64,000 nt of DNA from Thalassotalea marina (lineage in GTDB: Bacteria; Pseudomonadota; Gammaproteobacteria; Enterobacterales; Alteromonadaceae): assembly GCF_014656435.1 (NCBI RefSeq), contig NZ_BNCK01000007.1, positions 186,001 to 250,000 on the forward strand, written 5' to 3'. Shown one piece after another: positions 28,201 through 37,136 of this stretch. Both the position numbers and the translations under genes were made by a program. The notes below the pieces were generated by a model. The model searched no databases. It was not told the origin of the DNA and saw nothing but the letters and a program-made list of their open reading frames with translations. Position 1 is the stretch's first letter. Every line of letters begins with the position of its first letter.

Positions 28201-31200
28201 TATTCTTGAGCCATAGCTGTTTTATTTTGACTTTGCCAATATAGACCCGCTCGCTCTGCTGCAATTGCTTGATACTGAGTAAATCTCTCTTTTTTTGCTT
28301 GCTCAATTGCTTGTTGATACTTTTGCCAGGCACTTGCGTCCTGTTCAATCGCTGCAATTTCAGCATCGATTAACAGCAACTTATGTTGATAATTTTTTGG
28401 AGAAGCGAGCGCCCAGGTGAAAACTTTTTCTCGATATTCCTTTAGTTGTTTTAATAACTGTTGCTGCTGTTTTTTATTAGCACTGTTTGACTGAATGTAA
28501 GCGGCAGTAACCAGCGCGGCAGTAACAAAAAACTCGGCAAAGTGTGCTAACGATACCGCTACATTAGCCAGTGGTTCAGCTTTGTTTACATAATCAATTG
28601 CTTGATTAACATCACCTAAAATATAGGTCAGCTGTGCTTTAACAACATAAAAGCTAAACTGAATCGTCACATTATTGGTTTCAATAAGTTGAGGTAGTAC
28701 TAGGTCTTCGTTAAACCATTCCCCCACTAACTTGTCGGCTTCAAATTTTGGTTCTCTTAAATTAGCGACATACTGCTGCCACACTTGCGCAAACGTAAGT
28801 TGATAAACCTGCTTTTTATCTGCCATCGATTTTAGCAAGTGATGATTGGTTTTTAATATACGCTGAATATTATTGCCACTAAGCACTGAGTGGATACACA
28901 CAAATAGTGCCGAGTGAAAAGCATATTCTAAATTGCCAATTTCCAAGCCATAAAAATAGTTATTTTCTAAACGCTTTAGCGAGTTTCTTAACTGTCCCGT
29001 CCAATGAAATACCGAAACATTGTTTACAAATTCAATCTCTGCCGATAAATAAGGGGATGGAAATTGCTGCTGGCACTGCTCAGCCAATTTGGCAAATTCT
29101 CTACCTTGTGAAAACTGACCAAAAGCACCACAAAGCAGCAACGCATGAGTTGCAAACAAGCGGCCAGAGCCAGCACTAATTCCAGCATTAAATGTTAATG
29201 ACAACGCGCAGTATGCAACTCGCATGTAATCAACAGGGCCAATTAAGTAGGCTGCTGTTTGAATGGAATTTAATATATCCACTGCGATCAGATCTTCGGC
29301 TCTGCGCATTGCCGGTAGCTGCAATAGATCGGATACAGATTTACCTTGATAATGCTGCTCTAGCGCCAAATAACGTTGAAAAATGTCATCGTCATCAGGC
29401 AACACGACACCCAGCTCGGCTAATATTTGCTGCCCAAGTTCAAATGCTTCAACCATTCTGTTTTGTGCGATCAGTGCTAACACTTGGGTACGTGTTAATA
29501 CCGCTTTATCTAGTGCTAATTCAATATGAGGAATACTTTGCTGATAACTGGCGTTGGTTTCTGCAAAATCAAATGTGAGGTAATTAGCCTTAGCTTTTGC
29601 CAGTGCCATGTTATAGCTTAATGAATATTCCAAACGCCAATGGTCATTAGGCAAGTATTGTTCGGCTTGTTCAAGGTAAACGATGGCATCGTTGCTGGCA
29701 TTGGCCTCTAGCGATTTTTCCGCCGCTAAGTAATTTTTTTCCGCCAGTAACAAGTCATCACCTTGTTCAACAAACAAAGAGGCTGCATTGTTGATATGTT
29801 CGATGTATTTAAATACTTTTTCAGGTGCATTGGCTAAATAAAACTGAGCAATACGAAAGTGTATATGTGACTTTGCTCTAGGACGAGGTAACAAATAAGC
29901 GGCTTGCTGTACTTTATCATGGATAAAACGTACTCGGTCGATGGTATTAACTTGTCCTTCTTGGCTATAAGCCAACAACAACCCAGCACCAACAAGACTT
30001 TCGATAGCTTGCATTATGTCGTCATTTGGCACTTCGATCACATGTTTCAATAATGAAACGCTGGAATTTACTCCGATGCAGGCGCCACAGTGCAACACAT
30101 CTTGCTCTAGATCTGACAAACGTTTGATGCGATTTGCCATCAAGTCGATCACATTATCAGTTACTCTAATGGCGTTAATTTCCTCTAACTGCCAGTGCCA
30201 GCGACCTTGTTGATCACAACTCAATAGATCTTGCTCGACCAAAGCTTTAATTAACTGCTGAACAAAAAATGGATTGCCATTGGTCTTTTTAATTAAGACT
30301 TTCGCCAATGCTCGAACTTCCGATTTATCAGCATTTATGCTCGCAGCAATAAATTCAGCAATGGCTTTTTCCGGCAGTGGACCTATTTTCTGATGACTGT
30401 GAAATGAGGCATAGGCGTCAATGCGCTGTAGCAGAGTATTTAGAGGGTGATCTGTCGCAACTTCGTTATCCCGATAAGAAATAGCGAGGTAAACTCGACC
30501 AAGCTCAGCTCTCTCTAAAATTAGCTCTAACAACTGAATAGTTGCTAAATCTGACCACTGCATATCATCTAGGAACAACACGATTGATTTGTCAGTGCGA
30601 CCTAACGCTTTTAAAAACGCAACAAACGTTTGATTAAAGCGCGTTTTTGCTTCCGCTGGTGGTAAGGCGGTTACCGGTGTTTGCTGACCAATAATAAGCT
30701 CTAATTCTGGAATCAAATCCACCATCAGTTGGCCATTTTCAGCTAACTCTTGTTGCAGCAGGTCACGCCAATTAAGCAAACTGACTTCACTTTCACCTAA
30801 CACTTGCTCTACCCAATCTTTTAACGCCGCGATTAAAGCAAAATAGGCGGTTTTGTGTTGATACTGCTCAAACTTACCGGCTATAAAATAATCCTGATTA
30901 TCTAATATTGCGCCTTGCAATTCCTTTAATAACCGAGATTTACCTATACCGGAATAGCCACTGATAACACTTAACTGAAAATAGGCTTTTTTCTTAACAA
31001 TTTGATAACCATTCAACAGCGTTGCTAACTCTTGGGTACGGCCAAACAACTTGTTAGAAAACCTTAGTTGTAATTGCAAATCATATTGGGCAATGGCAAA
31101 TGGCGGTATATCTTGGTGCAACTCCCATAAACTGCGGCATTTACATAGGTCATTAAATACACCAGACGCTGAACGATAACGAGATTCTGGGCTCTTTTTT

Positions 31201-31940
31201 AGCAGTTTTTCTATCACATCACTTAATGGTTTTGGTGTTTGACTGACCTCGTCAGCTCTATGTGCCATTTTTGCGATATGGGCGTGAATCAATTCCATTT
31301 TATCTTTTGATTCAAAAGGGTAGCGAGCAGTAAATAATTTATATAGACATGCACCAAGTGAATATAGATCTGAGTATTGTGCTACTGGCAAATTAATACG
31401 GCCGGTGGCTTCAGGAGAAACAGTCAGTAAACGCTGCCAGCTGTAATCTCCGCCTTTGTGTCGTTTATGTAGAGCTGATACTGAACTTGCTGAGCTTAAA
31501 TCGATCAAATAACAGGTGAGTGTTTTTTTATCGACCAAAATATTATGGGCCGAGATGCCATTAATAATGATGTTTTTATTATGTAGTTGGGTAATCAACT
31601 CACTGAGGTTAATCGCTAATGTCAGTTTGTCCTTAAAGGATAAGGCATCATTAGAGGCCAGTTCATCTAACGAAACCCAGTTACTTTGATAGGGATACAC
31701 AGCATAACAAAATTGGTGATCTTGATGTCGGTCTACATGTTTAAGTACACCTTCAATATCGAGTTTTGTCGCTAGATCACAGCGATCAAAAAACGTTTGG
31801 CCACTTTCAGCAAACGCCCCTTTTTCATACTGCTTAACTAAATAAAGTGACTTATCATCTTTTTGTACTAATACAGTTTTTAATACATCAGAAATTTGAA
31901 AAAACTGTTTTACAAACTGATATCCCTGAAGTGAAAACAT
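25266..31940 (-). CDS. Giant hybrid sensor kinase: protein kinase-like, AAA, GAF, HisKA/HATPase, REC-REC, HPt
   Basis: About 2224 residues from the ATG at 31938-31940; a TTG 57 bases upstream is less likely. Domains in order: Ser/Thr-kinase-like (about 1-270), AAA_16/MalT-type ATPase with Walker [10 protein letters not shown] (about 330) and Walker B FLDDMQW (about 457), a long helical TPR-like region (about 650-1280), GAF (about 1300-1450), HisKA with His1495, HATPase (boxes near 1607, 1646, 1679), receivers with Asp1787 and Asp1928, and HPt with His2083. In the kinase-like domain Lys36 is kept, but the HRD aspartate position is Gly128 ([10 protein letters not shown]) and DFG is Asp147-Leu-Ser, so it is probably a pseudokinase. 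The gene is coupled by TAATG to a diguanylate cyclase, suggesting a full phosphorelay to c-di-GMP. Related multidomain kinases exist in cyanobacteria and proteobacteria; the signal is unknown. Confidence 0.93.
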   Translation of the reverse strand: MFSLQGYQFVKQFFQISDVLKTVLVQKDDKSLYLVKQYEKGAFAESGQTFFDRCDLATKLDIEGVLKHVDRHQDHQFCYAVYPYQSNWVSLDELASNDALSFKDKLTLAINLSELITQLHNKNIIINGISAHNILVDKKTLTCYLIDLSSASSVSALHKRHKGGDYSWQRLLTVSPEATGRINLPVAQYSDLYSLGACLYKLFTARYPFESKDKMELIHAHIAKMAHRADEVSQTPKPLSDVIEKLLKKSPESRYRSASGVFNDLCKCRSLWELHQDIPPFAIAQYDLQLQLRFSNKLFGRTQELATLLNGYQIVKKKAYFQLSVISGYSGIGKSRLLKELQGAILDNQDYFIAGKFEQYQHKTAYFALIAALKDWVEQVLGESEVSLLNWRDLLQQELAENGQLMVDLIPELELIIGQQTPVTALPPAEAKTRFNQTFVAFLKALGRTDKSIVLFLDDMQWSDLATIQLLELILERAELGRVYLAISYRDNEVATDHPLNTLLQRIDAYASFHSHQKIGPLPEKAIAEFIAASINADKSEVRALAKVLIKKTNGNPFFVQQLIKALVEQDLLSCDQQGRWHWQLEEINAIRVTDNVIDLMANRIKRLSDLEQDVLHCGACIGVNSSVSLLKHVIEVPNDDIMQAIESLVGAGLLLAYSQEGQVNTIDRVRFIHDKVQQAAYLLPRPRAKSHIHFRIAQFYLANAPEKVFKYIEHINNAASLFVEQGDDLLLAEKNYLAAEKSLEANASNDAIVYLEQAEQYLPNDHWRLEYSLSYNMALAKAKANYLTFDFAETNASYQQSIPHIELALDKAVLTRTQVLALIAQNRMVEAFELGQQILAELGVVLPDDDDIFQRYLALEQHYQGKSVSDLLQLPAMRRAEDLIAVDILNSIQTAAYLIGPVDYMRVAYCALSLTFNAGISAGSGRLFATHALLLCGAFGQFSQGREFAKLAEQCQQQFPSPYLSAEIEFVNNVSVFHWTGQLRNSLKRLENNYFYGLEIGNLEYAFHSALFVCIHSVLSGNNIQRILKTNHHLLKSMADKKQVYQLTFAQVWQQYVANLREPKFEADKLVGEWFNEDLVLPQLIETNNVTIQFSFYVVKAQLTYILGDVNQAIDYVNKAEPLANVAVSLAHFAEFFVTAALVTAAYIQSNSANKKQQQQLLKQLKEYREKVFTWALASPKNYQHKLLLIDAEIAAIEQDASAWQKYQQAIEQAKKERFTQYQAIAAERAGLYWQSQNKTAMAQEYFLEAYQSYLDWGANHKANLLDLQKQISGNHQSSERALEVRNAVEPAKTLDLASVLKASETLAGEVDLKAFLHRMMVLIMENSGAQKGTLLLQSDGILAPEITVSSDGKSWANVELPYSLINYVSRTSKHQIVNPREHQFSHDPYFSEHRPKSILCLPSIVKGTLKGIVYLEHYDVENVFSPNRIDVLQLLANQTAISFDNVKLYQQVVSYSRNLEQQIHERTKELAAEKIRAEQANKAKSNFLANMSHEIRTPMNAVIGLSQLALRTNLSSVQRDYLSKIQDSSRSLLGLINDILDFSKIEAQKLSLERVTFSLTDIMQRVVNVCTFKVHEKGLEFVVDIAPDAPRYIVGDPLRLQQVIINLANNSVKFTESGTIHISVSLNEKNNYGCELKFAVCDTGIGMSEQQQSRLFESFSQADDSVTRKYGGTGLGLAISKQLTELMGGTIWATSEPSCGSTFYFTAKFELAEDTTTCLPIVDHNLLTNLKVLVADDIDIARKVLVDALGHLGIIADEACDGQQAVDKVIAAERNNTPYELILMDWKMPHLDGIEAAKQISLQCQGEKPHILMVSAYDKDEAKQLAMGSNIEQFLEKPINPSTLVDTIVEILSQENHQVAVMESDYQVDIPNLSEYSVLLVEDNPINQQVAQEFLQDTNIQITCAENGLIALDRIGKQKFDIVLMDIQMPEMDGLTATREIRHSLKNTELPIIAMTAHAMEGDVEKSIDAGMNYHLTKPIDPETLYQTLCRFLMVEQSHVALESSGKVTEDAKIENENNQLQKLRNKTALHIDDALHKVQGKQSLLLQLIKDFWKKYQNLAQLMTTLYQQSVTEELYRTAHSLKSTAQYIGAFELAKAAAMLEEEIKINGAQIEIKLNDATTQLDFLIAQLNHIYQVDVVTSMENDLDSEQAKILLSRLKPLVASADILAEETSEKLLSIARHTPYYQSVQDLHHSIADFEFDDALSLIETMELQLAVETKD

Positions 31941-32319
31941 TTGAGCGTAAACTTCCTGTATAATGGTCTTACATTTTTGCGTTTTTATACTTAACAACAG
32001 TTAGTTATTAAGCGCGAACCTAATTTGAATGCAAGCATTTTGCTTTTACAATAGCTCTTCTGTAACCATAGTAGATTCATACATAGCTAACAAGTTTATT
32101 GAACAAACTGGCTGAATTTATTCACTAGGCTATAGTTGCATAAGCCTATTATAATTTATTAGTGGCCTCGGTTCGTTATACAAAAGCACAGCAAAGTACT
32201 TTGGTAAAACAAAATGTTGGCCATGATAGTAACACATTTGTAACTTTTATGATCTGCAAAGTGTTACTTAAAAAACATGCGAGTTATTGATATCGCACAC
32301 CTAATCTTTGGATCGAATA
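31941..32319. promoter_or_regulatory. Divergent promoter region with 8-bp inverted repeat
   Basis: This 379-bp gap between the giant kinase and the TonB-dependent receptor holds no convincing gene. It has a perfect 8-bp inverted repeat AGTAACAC (32228-32235) / GTGTTACT (32261-32268) with a 25-bp spacer about 50 bp before the receptor start. A smaller repeat, TAGGCT/AGCCTA, lies near 32127-32150, and a TATAAT near 32149. These are candidate operator and promoter elements; no clear Fur-type box was seen. Confidence 0.4.
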
Positions 32320-34569
32320 ATGTTAATACAAAATAAAACGTCGTTTGCAGTTTTGACCGCTTTTGTTTTTTCTTCTCAACTATTTGCTAATGACAGACCA
32401 GAAGCCAGCTTAGAACCTGAAGCTTCTGTTTCAGACCAAGATATGGAAATCATTGAAGTATATGCCCAAAAACGCCTGCAAAAAATCACGGATGTTTCAG
32501 TCGCGGTAACCGCCTTAAATAGTGATTCAATCACACGCCTTCAGCTGAAAGATACAACCCAGTTGGCGTCACTAGTGCCTAGTATGAAAACCACTAATAA
32601 TGCTGGAGAGGGTACTCCTCCGGCACTTAATATTAGAGGGGTTGGCATGATAGATTACAACACCTCAACCGTTTCCCCCATCGCTATTTATAACGATGGG
32701 GTCGTCAGTGGCAGTGCAAACAACTTATCAGTAAATTTGTTCGATTTAGAGCACGTTGAAGTACTTAGAGGCCCACAAGGTACTTTGTTTGGCAGAAACA
32801 CCACAGGTGGTGCCATTTTACTGCGTTCCAAAAAGCCAGAAGAAACCTTTGGGGGCTACGTGAATGCCAGTGTTGCTCAACATGACCACCAACAATTAAC
32901 CACAGCACTAAACATGCCACTCACAGATAACACAGGGGCTAGGTTAGCGGTAAATCATCATGATTATCAATTTTCGACAAACAACCTAATGCCGAATCAA
33001 CCAGACGGTGGGTTAAAGCAAACCAGTGCCAGATTAATGGTTGTATCAACATTTGATGATTTAACCGCCACGATAAAATTTGAACATGCCGACTGGCGGG
33101 GAAAGCCTAAACCTATAGCCAGTAACGGTATTTTAAAAACTGACGGCAGTGGGTTGTGTTCGCCTTCTCAAGCTGGCTCTTCAATGTGCCAGGACCAATT
33201 AGGCAACCAAGTAGGTGGCAATGATTTTTGGGATGTAAACGCCGATACTGCCGACCGCACACATGACTCAGAAATTTGGGGTGCAAGTATCACTTTAGAT
33301 TGGCAGTTATCCAATCAAGTACTTATCAGTTCAATTACCGCCATAAGAGAACTTGATAGATTTCACTCTTGGGACTCTGATGGACCTGCTAATTTTATCG
33401 AAGGTACAATGGGAACCGATAATAAACTCTTATCTCAAGAGTTTAACCTTGCTTATGAAAACCAAAATTTGTTTTGGCAAACTGGTCTATTTTTTCTCAA
33501 CGAAAAAATAGACCAAGACAGCAGTTTTGACCTTGCTCGAGATTTACGAGCCATACCAGCCGCAGCGGCTAACGCACTTAATTTCTTTTATGATAATGAA
33601 CTAGAAAATGAATCTTGGGCAATTTATAGCCAATTTGACTACCAGTTAAATGACAGTTTTTTGTTCACTGCAGGCTTACGCTTTACCGAAGAAGAAACTC
33701 GTTACCATGCAAACGCAGATTTAGATACGGCATTTGGTATATTTCAAGATTACTGGGATATTAGCGGGAATGTAGACGACGAAGAGCTGTCAGGAAAGTT
33801 AGCTTTAATCAAAACCCTATCAGCCAATAACAGCCTTTATGCCAGCTATACTCGTGGTTATAAAAGTGGAGGTTATAATGCAGGTTACTCAATTAGTGAA
33901 CAACAAGCAAAAGATTCAACTTATGCGCCAGAAACATTAAATGCTTACGAGGTTGGCTTAAAACTTAACAGTCCAAAACGAGAGCTTCAATGGCATGTCG
34001 CAGCATTTTATTATGACTACCAAGATCAACAAGTATTTGTTAACGTTCCTGACCGTCAGGTTCCCTATCATTTGCTGAAAAATGCAGGTGACTCGATAAT
34101 CTATGGTTTAGACAGCGAGTTAGTCTATACGCCAAGTTCAAACTTGCAATTTATGCTTAATATCGGTTACTTGCCCAAAGCACAAACAGGCAGCTTTGAG
34201 CAAGGAGATTTAGTGGTAAACCAAACACGTTTACCTTTTTCATCTCGCTGGAATGTTAGTACCAGAGCAATTTATGAAACCAATGTTTGGCAGCGTCAGT
34301 TGACTGTAGAACTTGCTGCAGATTATCAATCTGACTTCTATTTTGATCAAAATGAAAACCCTTATACAGAGCAACAGGCATATACTGTTATCAATGGTCG
34401 GATAAGCTATCAGGCTCACCCTGATCTGCTTCTATCAATTTGGGGCAAAAACCTCACCAATACTGAGTATGCGGAACTCAGATTTGATTCTATTGCGGCA
34501 CTTAAAGCAGTTACTGAGCTAAAAGGTGAAAGCCGACAGCTTGGCGTTGAAATCATGTATTCTTTTTAG
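32320..34569 (+). CDS. TonB-dependent outer-membrane receptor
   Basis: About 749 residues from the ATG at 32320, with a signal peptide ending near SSQLFA. A TonB-box-like IIEVYAQKR precedes the plug domain (VEVLRGPQGTLFGRNTTGG). The 22-stranded barrel follows, with the typical YASYTRGYKSGGYNAG segment and a C-terminal aromatic strand ending in Phe. It takes up large ligands such as siderophores, cobalamin, glycans or peptides using TonB energy. The plug wording (QKITDVSVAVTAL) is typical of the marine iron-complex/outer-membrane receptor group with no fixed substrate. A strong terminator follows; the membrane protein and HAD genes are on the same strand behind it. Confidence 0.95.
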   Translation: MLIQNKTSFAVLTAFVFSSQLFANDRPEASLEPEASVSDQDMEIIEVYAQKRLQKITDVSVAVTALNSDSITRLQLKDTTQLASLVPSMKTTNNAGEGTPPALNIRGVGMIDYNTSTVSPIAIYNDGVVSGSANNLSVNLFDLEHVEVLRGPQGTLFGRNTTGGAILLRSKKPEETFGGYVNASVAQHDHQQLTTALNMPLTDNTGARLAVNHHDYQFSTNNLMPNQPDGGLKQTSARLMVVSTFDDLTATIKFEHADWRGKPKPIASNGILKTDGSGLCSPSQAGSSMCQDQLGNQVGGNDFWDVNADTADRTHDSEIWGASITLDWQLSNQVLISSITAIRELDRFHSWDSDGPANFIEGTMGTDNKLLSQEFNLAYENQNLFWQTGLFFLNEKIDQDSSFDLARDLRAIPAAAANALNFFYDNELENESWAIYSQFDYQLNDSFLFTAGLRFTEEETRYHANADLDTAFGIFQDYWDISGNVDDEELSGKLALIKTLSANNSLYASYTRGYKSGGYNAGYSISEQQAKDSTYAPETLNAYEVGLKLNSPKRELQWHVAAFYYDYQDQQVFVNVPDRQVPYHLLKNAGDSIIYGLDSELVYTPSSNLQFMLNIGYLPKAQTGSFEQGDLVVNQTRLPFSSRWNVSTRAIYETNVWQRQLTVELAADYQSDFYFDQNENPYTEQQAYTVINGRISYQAHPDLLLSIWGKNLTNTEYAELRFDSIAALKAVTELKGESRQLGVEIMYSF

Positions 34570-34583
34570 CCTTTTCTATGAAT

Positions 34584-34626
34584 AAAACGACATGCACCTT
34601 TAATTAATAAAGTGGCGTGTCGTTTT
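34584..34626 (+). terminator. Terminator after TonB-dependent receptor
   Basis: Arms AAAACGACATGC (34584-34595) and GCGTGTCGTTTT (34615-34626) pair over 12 bases with one G-T wobble. The loop region can pair further (TTTAAT/ATAAAG). It ends in TTTT, 15 bp after the stop codon. Confidence 0.75.
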
Positions 34627-34693
34627 GTGCTAGACACTGGTAGCGAAACCTTATAACTTAGCTTTTAGTTAATATAAAACAGGATGTTACATC

Positions 34694-35854
34694 ATGGAAA
34701 ACCGTTCTGCGTGGCAACTTATGTGGCCAGTAGCATTAACCTTGCTTATCCCATTGGTCGTGGCTTATTTTGTTTATCCGGCACATTTGCCTCCAGGGTT
34801 TGGCGAATTTCCCCCGACTTTTGGCGGTGAAGTTCCTGGCTTTAGCCTACCTTATTTTCTGACGATGGGCGCCTGCGCGCTTTTCATCACTTGTTTGATT
34901 CTATTCCCAAAATGGTTTGGCTTTAAAGGTGAAGCCCCAAAATCTCGCCCAAAATCTACCGCTAAACTACCTTGGTGGTTTTATTTAGGTGGTGTAGTTA
35001 TGGGGTTTTTCTGGTGGTTAATGTGGACTAGAGAGACGCCATTTGGCAGTTTAGTATTATGGTCTTTTACACCATTATGGTGGGGTTTTATATTCTTATT
35101 GGACGGTATTGTTTATCAGCGAAACAATGGCGCATCGTTATTTTCTGAAAAACCCAAGTTATTATTTATTAGTGCAATTGTCTCTATTATAGGCTGGGCA
35201 TATTTTGAATATTACGATTACTTTGTGCTTGGCAACTGGTACTACCCCAATGCAAATCATGTCGGTTGGTCTAGAACCACCATTGTCATTGAGTTTCTCA
35301 TTACATATTCAACCGTAACTCCAGTATTGTTGATTTGGTATAACTTGCTTAATACCTTTCCTAAACTGGTAGCTCGCTATCAAAATGGCCCGAAAATGCC
35401 ACTTAATGGCAACCATCTTATTTTCATCGGTGCACTGTTAATTGCAGCCATGGTTTATTGGCCATTTAAGCTATTTTGGGTGGTATGGATTGGTCCATAT
35501 GCAGTAATGACAGGCATATTGATGCGAAACAACATCTGGAATCCTTTTACCGATATAGCTAAAGGTAACTGGAGCGCTGGTGTTTTGATCGGTGTTTCAT
35601 CACTGCTTAATGGGTTTTTCTGGGAAATGTGGAATTATGGTTCCAGTAACCCCAATGCTGAGCCCATTACTAACCCCAATTATTGGATCTATAACATTCC
35701 CTATGTAGATGTTATTCATGTATTTTCTGAAATGCCTTTACTCGGTTATTTTGGCTACATACCTTTTGGAGTTTTGGTTTGGCAAGTCTTTATTTGGAGT
35801 GGCAAACTATTCAATTTTGACACTGAAATCCTGATCCCGCCTAAAGAAAATTAA
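34694..35854 (+). CDS. Polytopic inner-membrane protein of unknown function
   Basis: A 386-residue, tryptophan- and proline-rich protein with about eight to nine hydrophobic segments, a periplasmic-type loop near the start (PPGFGEFPPTFGGEVPGF) and conserved-looking motifs such as GWAYFEYYDYFVLGNWYYP, FFWEMWNYGSSNP and MPLLGYFGYIPFG. Similar WEMWNY/EMPLLGY proteins occur in diverse proteobacteria, but I know of no assigned function. AGGATG precedes the ATG. It is followed after 2 bp by a HAD phosphatase gene, so the two are very likely co-expressed. Confidence 0.82.
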   Translation: MENRSAWQLMWPVALTLLIPLVVAYFVYPAHLPPGFGEFPPTFGGEVPGFSLPYFLTMGACALFITCLILFPKWFGFKGEAPKSRPKSTAKLPWWFYLGGVVMGFFWWLMWTRETPFGSLVLWSFTPLWWGFIFLLDGIVYQRNNGASLFSEKPKLLFISAIVSIIGWAYFEYYDYFVLGNWYYPNANHVGWSRTTIVIEFLITYSTVTPVLLIWYNLLNTFPKLVARYQNGPKMPLNGNHLIFIGALLIAAMVYWPFKLFWVVWIGPYAVMTGILMRNNIWNPFTDIAKGNWSAGVLIGVSSLLNGFFWEMWNYGSSNPNAEPITNPNYWIYNIPYVDVIHVFSEMPLLGYFGYIPFGVLVWQVFIWSGKLFNFDTEILIPPKEN

Positions 35855-35856
35855 AC

Positions 35857-36762
35857 ATGTTAAAACCTGTTGTTGACCCTTTACCTTCATGGCAGGAAGG
35901 TAAAGTGAAACAGAGGATCATCGAGTTTGTTCAACAAGTTACCGATGAATCCTCTATTCATTATGTTGTGCCCGAAAACAGAATTGCCACCTTTGATAAT
36001 GACGGAACGCTTATGGTAGAAAAACCAGTGATGGCACAAGTAGCCTACTTTAAGCGCAAGTTACTCAATGCAGAAGTGATCAATACCAAAAGTAAATGGC
36101 TGCGCATTGCTCACTGGATAAAATCACTGTTTTTTGATCTTTTTGGTTTTATACGATTATTGTTAACCTTGTGGCGTCGAGGTATGACAACGGAACAATA
36201 CAGGGCTTCTGTGGCTCGTTGGATAGCCCAAGCAAAACACCCTAGGTTTGGTAAAAAATATACCGAGCTGGTCTACAAACCCATGTTAGAAGTATTGCAA
36301 TACTTTGAAGCTAACGATTTTAAAAATTACATTGTCACTGGCAGTACAGCAAACTTTGTGCGCCCTTGGTCACAAGATGTTTATCAAGTTTCTGTGAATA
36401 GAGTCATAGGCAGTAGCTTAAAAACTAAATTATCTTTACGCAGTGGGCAGCTCGATATCATGCTTGAGCCTTTGCCATTTTCGATAGAAAACCGAGCAAC
36501 TAAAGTACTGAGTATTGAAAGGCGTATAGCAAAACGCCCTATCGCAGCTTTTGGTAACAGTTATGGAGATGTCGACATGTTAAGGTGGACACGCAACAGC
36601 CATAGCTCACTTTGTGTATTGATTCACCATACTGATGCCGAGCGAGAATACGCGTATAGCCCCAATACACGATTTTGTTTTGGTACAAATACATTGGATT
36701 ACGCCGAACAACTACAATGGCAAGTGGTAGACATGAAGCAAGACTGGAAGACAGTCTTTTGA
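35857..36762 (+). CDS. HAD superfamily phosphatase
   Basis: A 301-residue haloacid-dehalogenase-type hydrolase. Motif I is FDNDGTL (about 47-53; nucleophile Asp plus the general acid position Asp), motif II is IVTGST, and motif III/IV is AFGNSYGDVDML. The all-helical cap between motifs I and II is of the phosphoserine-phosphatase-like C1 type. A hydrophobic stretch (SLFFDLFGFIRLLLTLW) in the cap suggests membrane contact. The usual second acidic residue of DxDGT is replaced by the DNDGT form, which is known in this subgroup. Substrate unknown. It follows the membrane protein gene by 2 bp without its own Shine-Dalgarno, indicating translational coupling. Confidence 0.87.
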   Translation: MLKPVVDPLPSWQEGKVKQRIIEFVQQVTDESSIHYVVPENRIATFDNDGTLMVEKPVMAQVAYFKRKLLNAEVINTKSKWLRIAHWIKSLFFDLFGFIRLLLTLWRRGMTTEQYRASVARWIAQAKHPRFGKKYTELVYKPMLEVLQYFEANDFKNYIVTGSTANFVRPWSQDVYQVSVNRVIGSSLKTKLSLRSGQLDIMLEPLPFSIENRATKVLSIERRIAKRPIAAFGNSYGDVDMLRWTRNSHSSLCVLIHHTDAEREYAYSPNTRFCFGTNTLDYAEQLQWQVVDMKQDWKTVF

Positions 36763-36866
36763 TTTCTTTAACAATAAATTCGACCAATTAGTCAGAAAGA
36801 GCTATTACTCTAATATTTTATTGTGTTATTATTTCGCCTGTAACATTAAGTTCTTAATAAGCGATG

Positions 36867-36872
36867 TATAAT
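36867..36872 (+). promoter_or_regulatory. TATAAT -10 element of a small transcription unit
   Basis: A perfect TATAAT preceded by TG lies 82 bp before the start codon of a 26-residue ORF. The -35 is not obvious. Transcription would begin near 36879, right at the 5' hairpin, and end at the terminator at 37043-37070, giving an RNA of about 190 nt. Confidence 0.5.
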
Positions 36873-36877
36873 ATCGT

Positions 36878-36907
36878 TGCTTGGTCGCTCGCATAAACAA
36901 CCAAGCA
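36878..36907 (+). ncRNA. 5'-UTR hairpin of the small transcription unit
   Basis: TGCTTGGT (36878-36885) and ACCAAGCA (36900-36907) form a perfect 8-bp stem with a 14-nt loop at the predicted 5' end of the message. It may stabilise the RNA or act as a regulatory leader. A 16-codon frame (36911-36961) follows it and overlaps the start of the 26-residue ORF, but it has no ribosome binding site. Confidence 0.4.
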
Positions 36908-36934
36908 TCCATGTTACAAGTGAAATTAATTAAC

Positions 36935-36946
36935 AAGGAAGAAAGG
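36935..36946 (+). promoter_or_regulatory. Strong ribosome binding site of the 26-residue ORF
   Basis: AAGGAAGAAAGG ends 7 nt before the ATG at 36954. A double purine-rich Shine-Dalgarno this strong is uncommon in this window and is the main evidence that the tiny ORF is translated. Confidence 0.6.
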
Positions 36947-36953
36947 TTCCCCT

Positions 36954-37034
36954 ATGTTTGAACCAACTACAATTTTGGCGGTATTGGCTACCGTATATGT
37001 GTTATTGATTCGTGTGAATGCAAAACACAACTAA
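36954..37034 (+). CDS. 26-residue hydrophobic small protein
   Basis: The ORF runs ATG to TAA and encodes 26 residues: a short polar start (MFEPTT), a hydrophobic core (ILAVLATVYVLLI) long enough to enter or cross a membrane, and a basic tail (RVNAKHN), the positive-inside pattern of a small inner-membrane protein. Support comes from its strong Shine-Dalgarno, an upstream TATAAT and 5' hairpin, and a perfect terminator 9 bp after the stop. It is too short for usual gene finders. I do not recognise the family; a regulatory or complex-stabilising micropeptide is possible, or the RNA itself may be the product. Confidence 0.6.
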   Translation: MFEPTTILAVLATVYVLLIRVNAKHN

Positions 37035-37042
37035 TTGCCACT

Positions 37043-37070
37043 AAAAAAAGCAGCTCAAGCTGCTTTTTTT
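37043..37070 (+). terminator. Terminator after the 26-residue ORF
   Basis: A7 - GCAGC - TCAA - GCTGC - T7: a compact GC stem flanked by A and T runs, ideal for rho-independent termination on the plus strand and usable on the minus strand. Confidence 0.9.
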
Positions 37071-37092
37071 ATATCTATAAATTTCAGATGTA

Positions 37093-37125
37093 AAAAAAAC
37101 GAACCCTAAGGTTCGGTTTTTTTTA
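37093..37125 (-). terminator. Terminator of the aminotransferase gene
   Basis: On the minus strand CGAACC-TTAG-GGTTCG is followed by eight T. It lies 12-21 bp past the aminotransferase stop. It faces the plus-strand terminator at 37043-37070, isolating the two units. Confidence 0.85.
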
Positions 37126-37136
37126 TTTACTTTTAA

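Noticed and set aside
36911-36961. 16-codon frame ahead of the 26-residue ORF as a leader peptide gene
   Set aside because: It has no Shine-Dalgarno, and no run of a single regulatory amino acid codon as in attenuation leaders; retained only as a possible coupling element.
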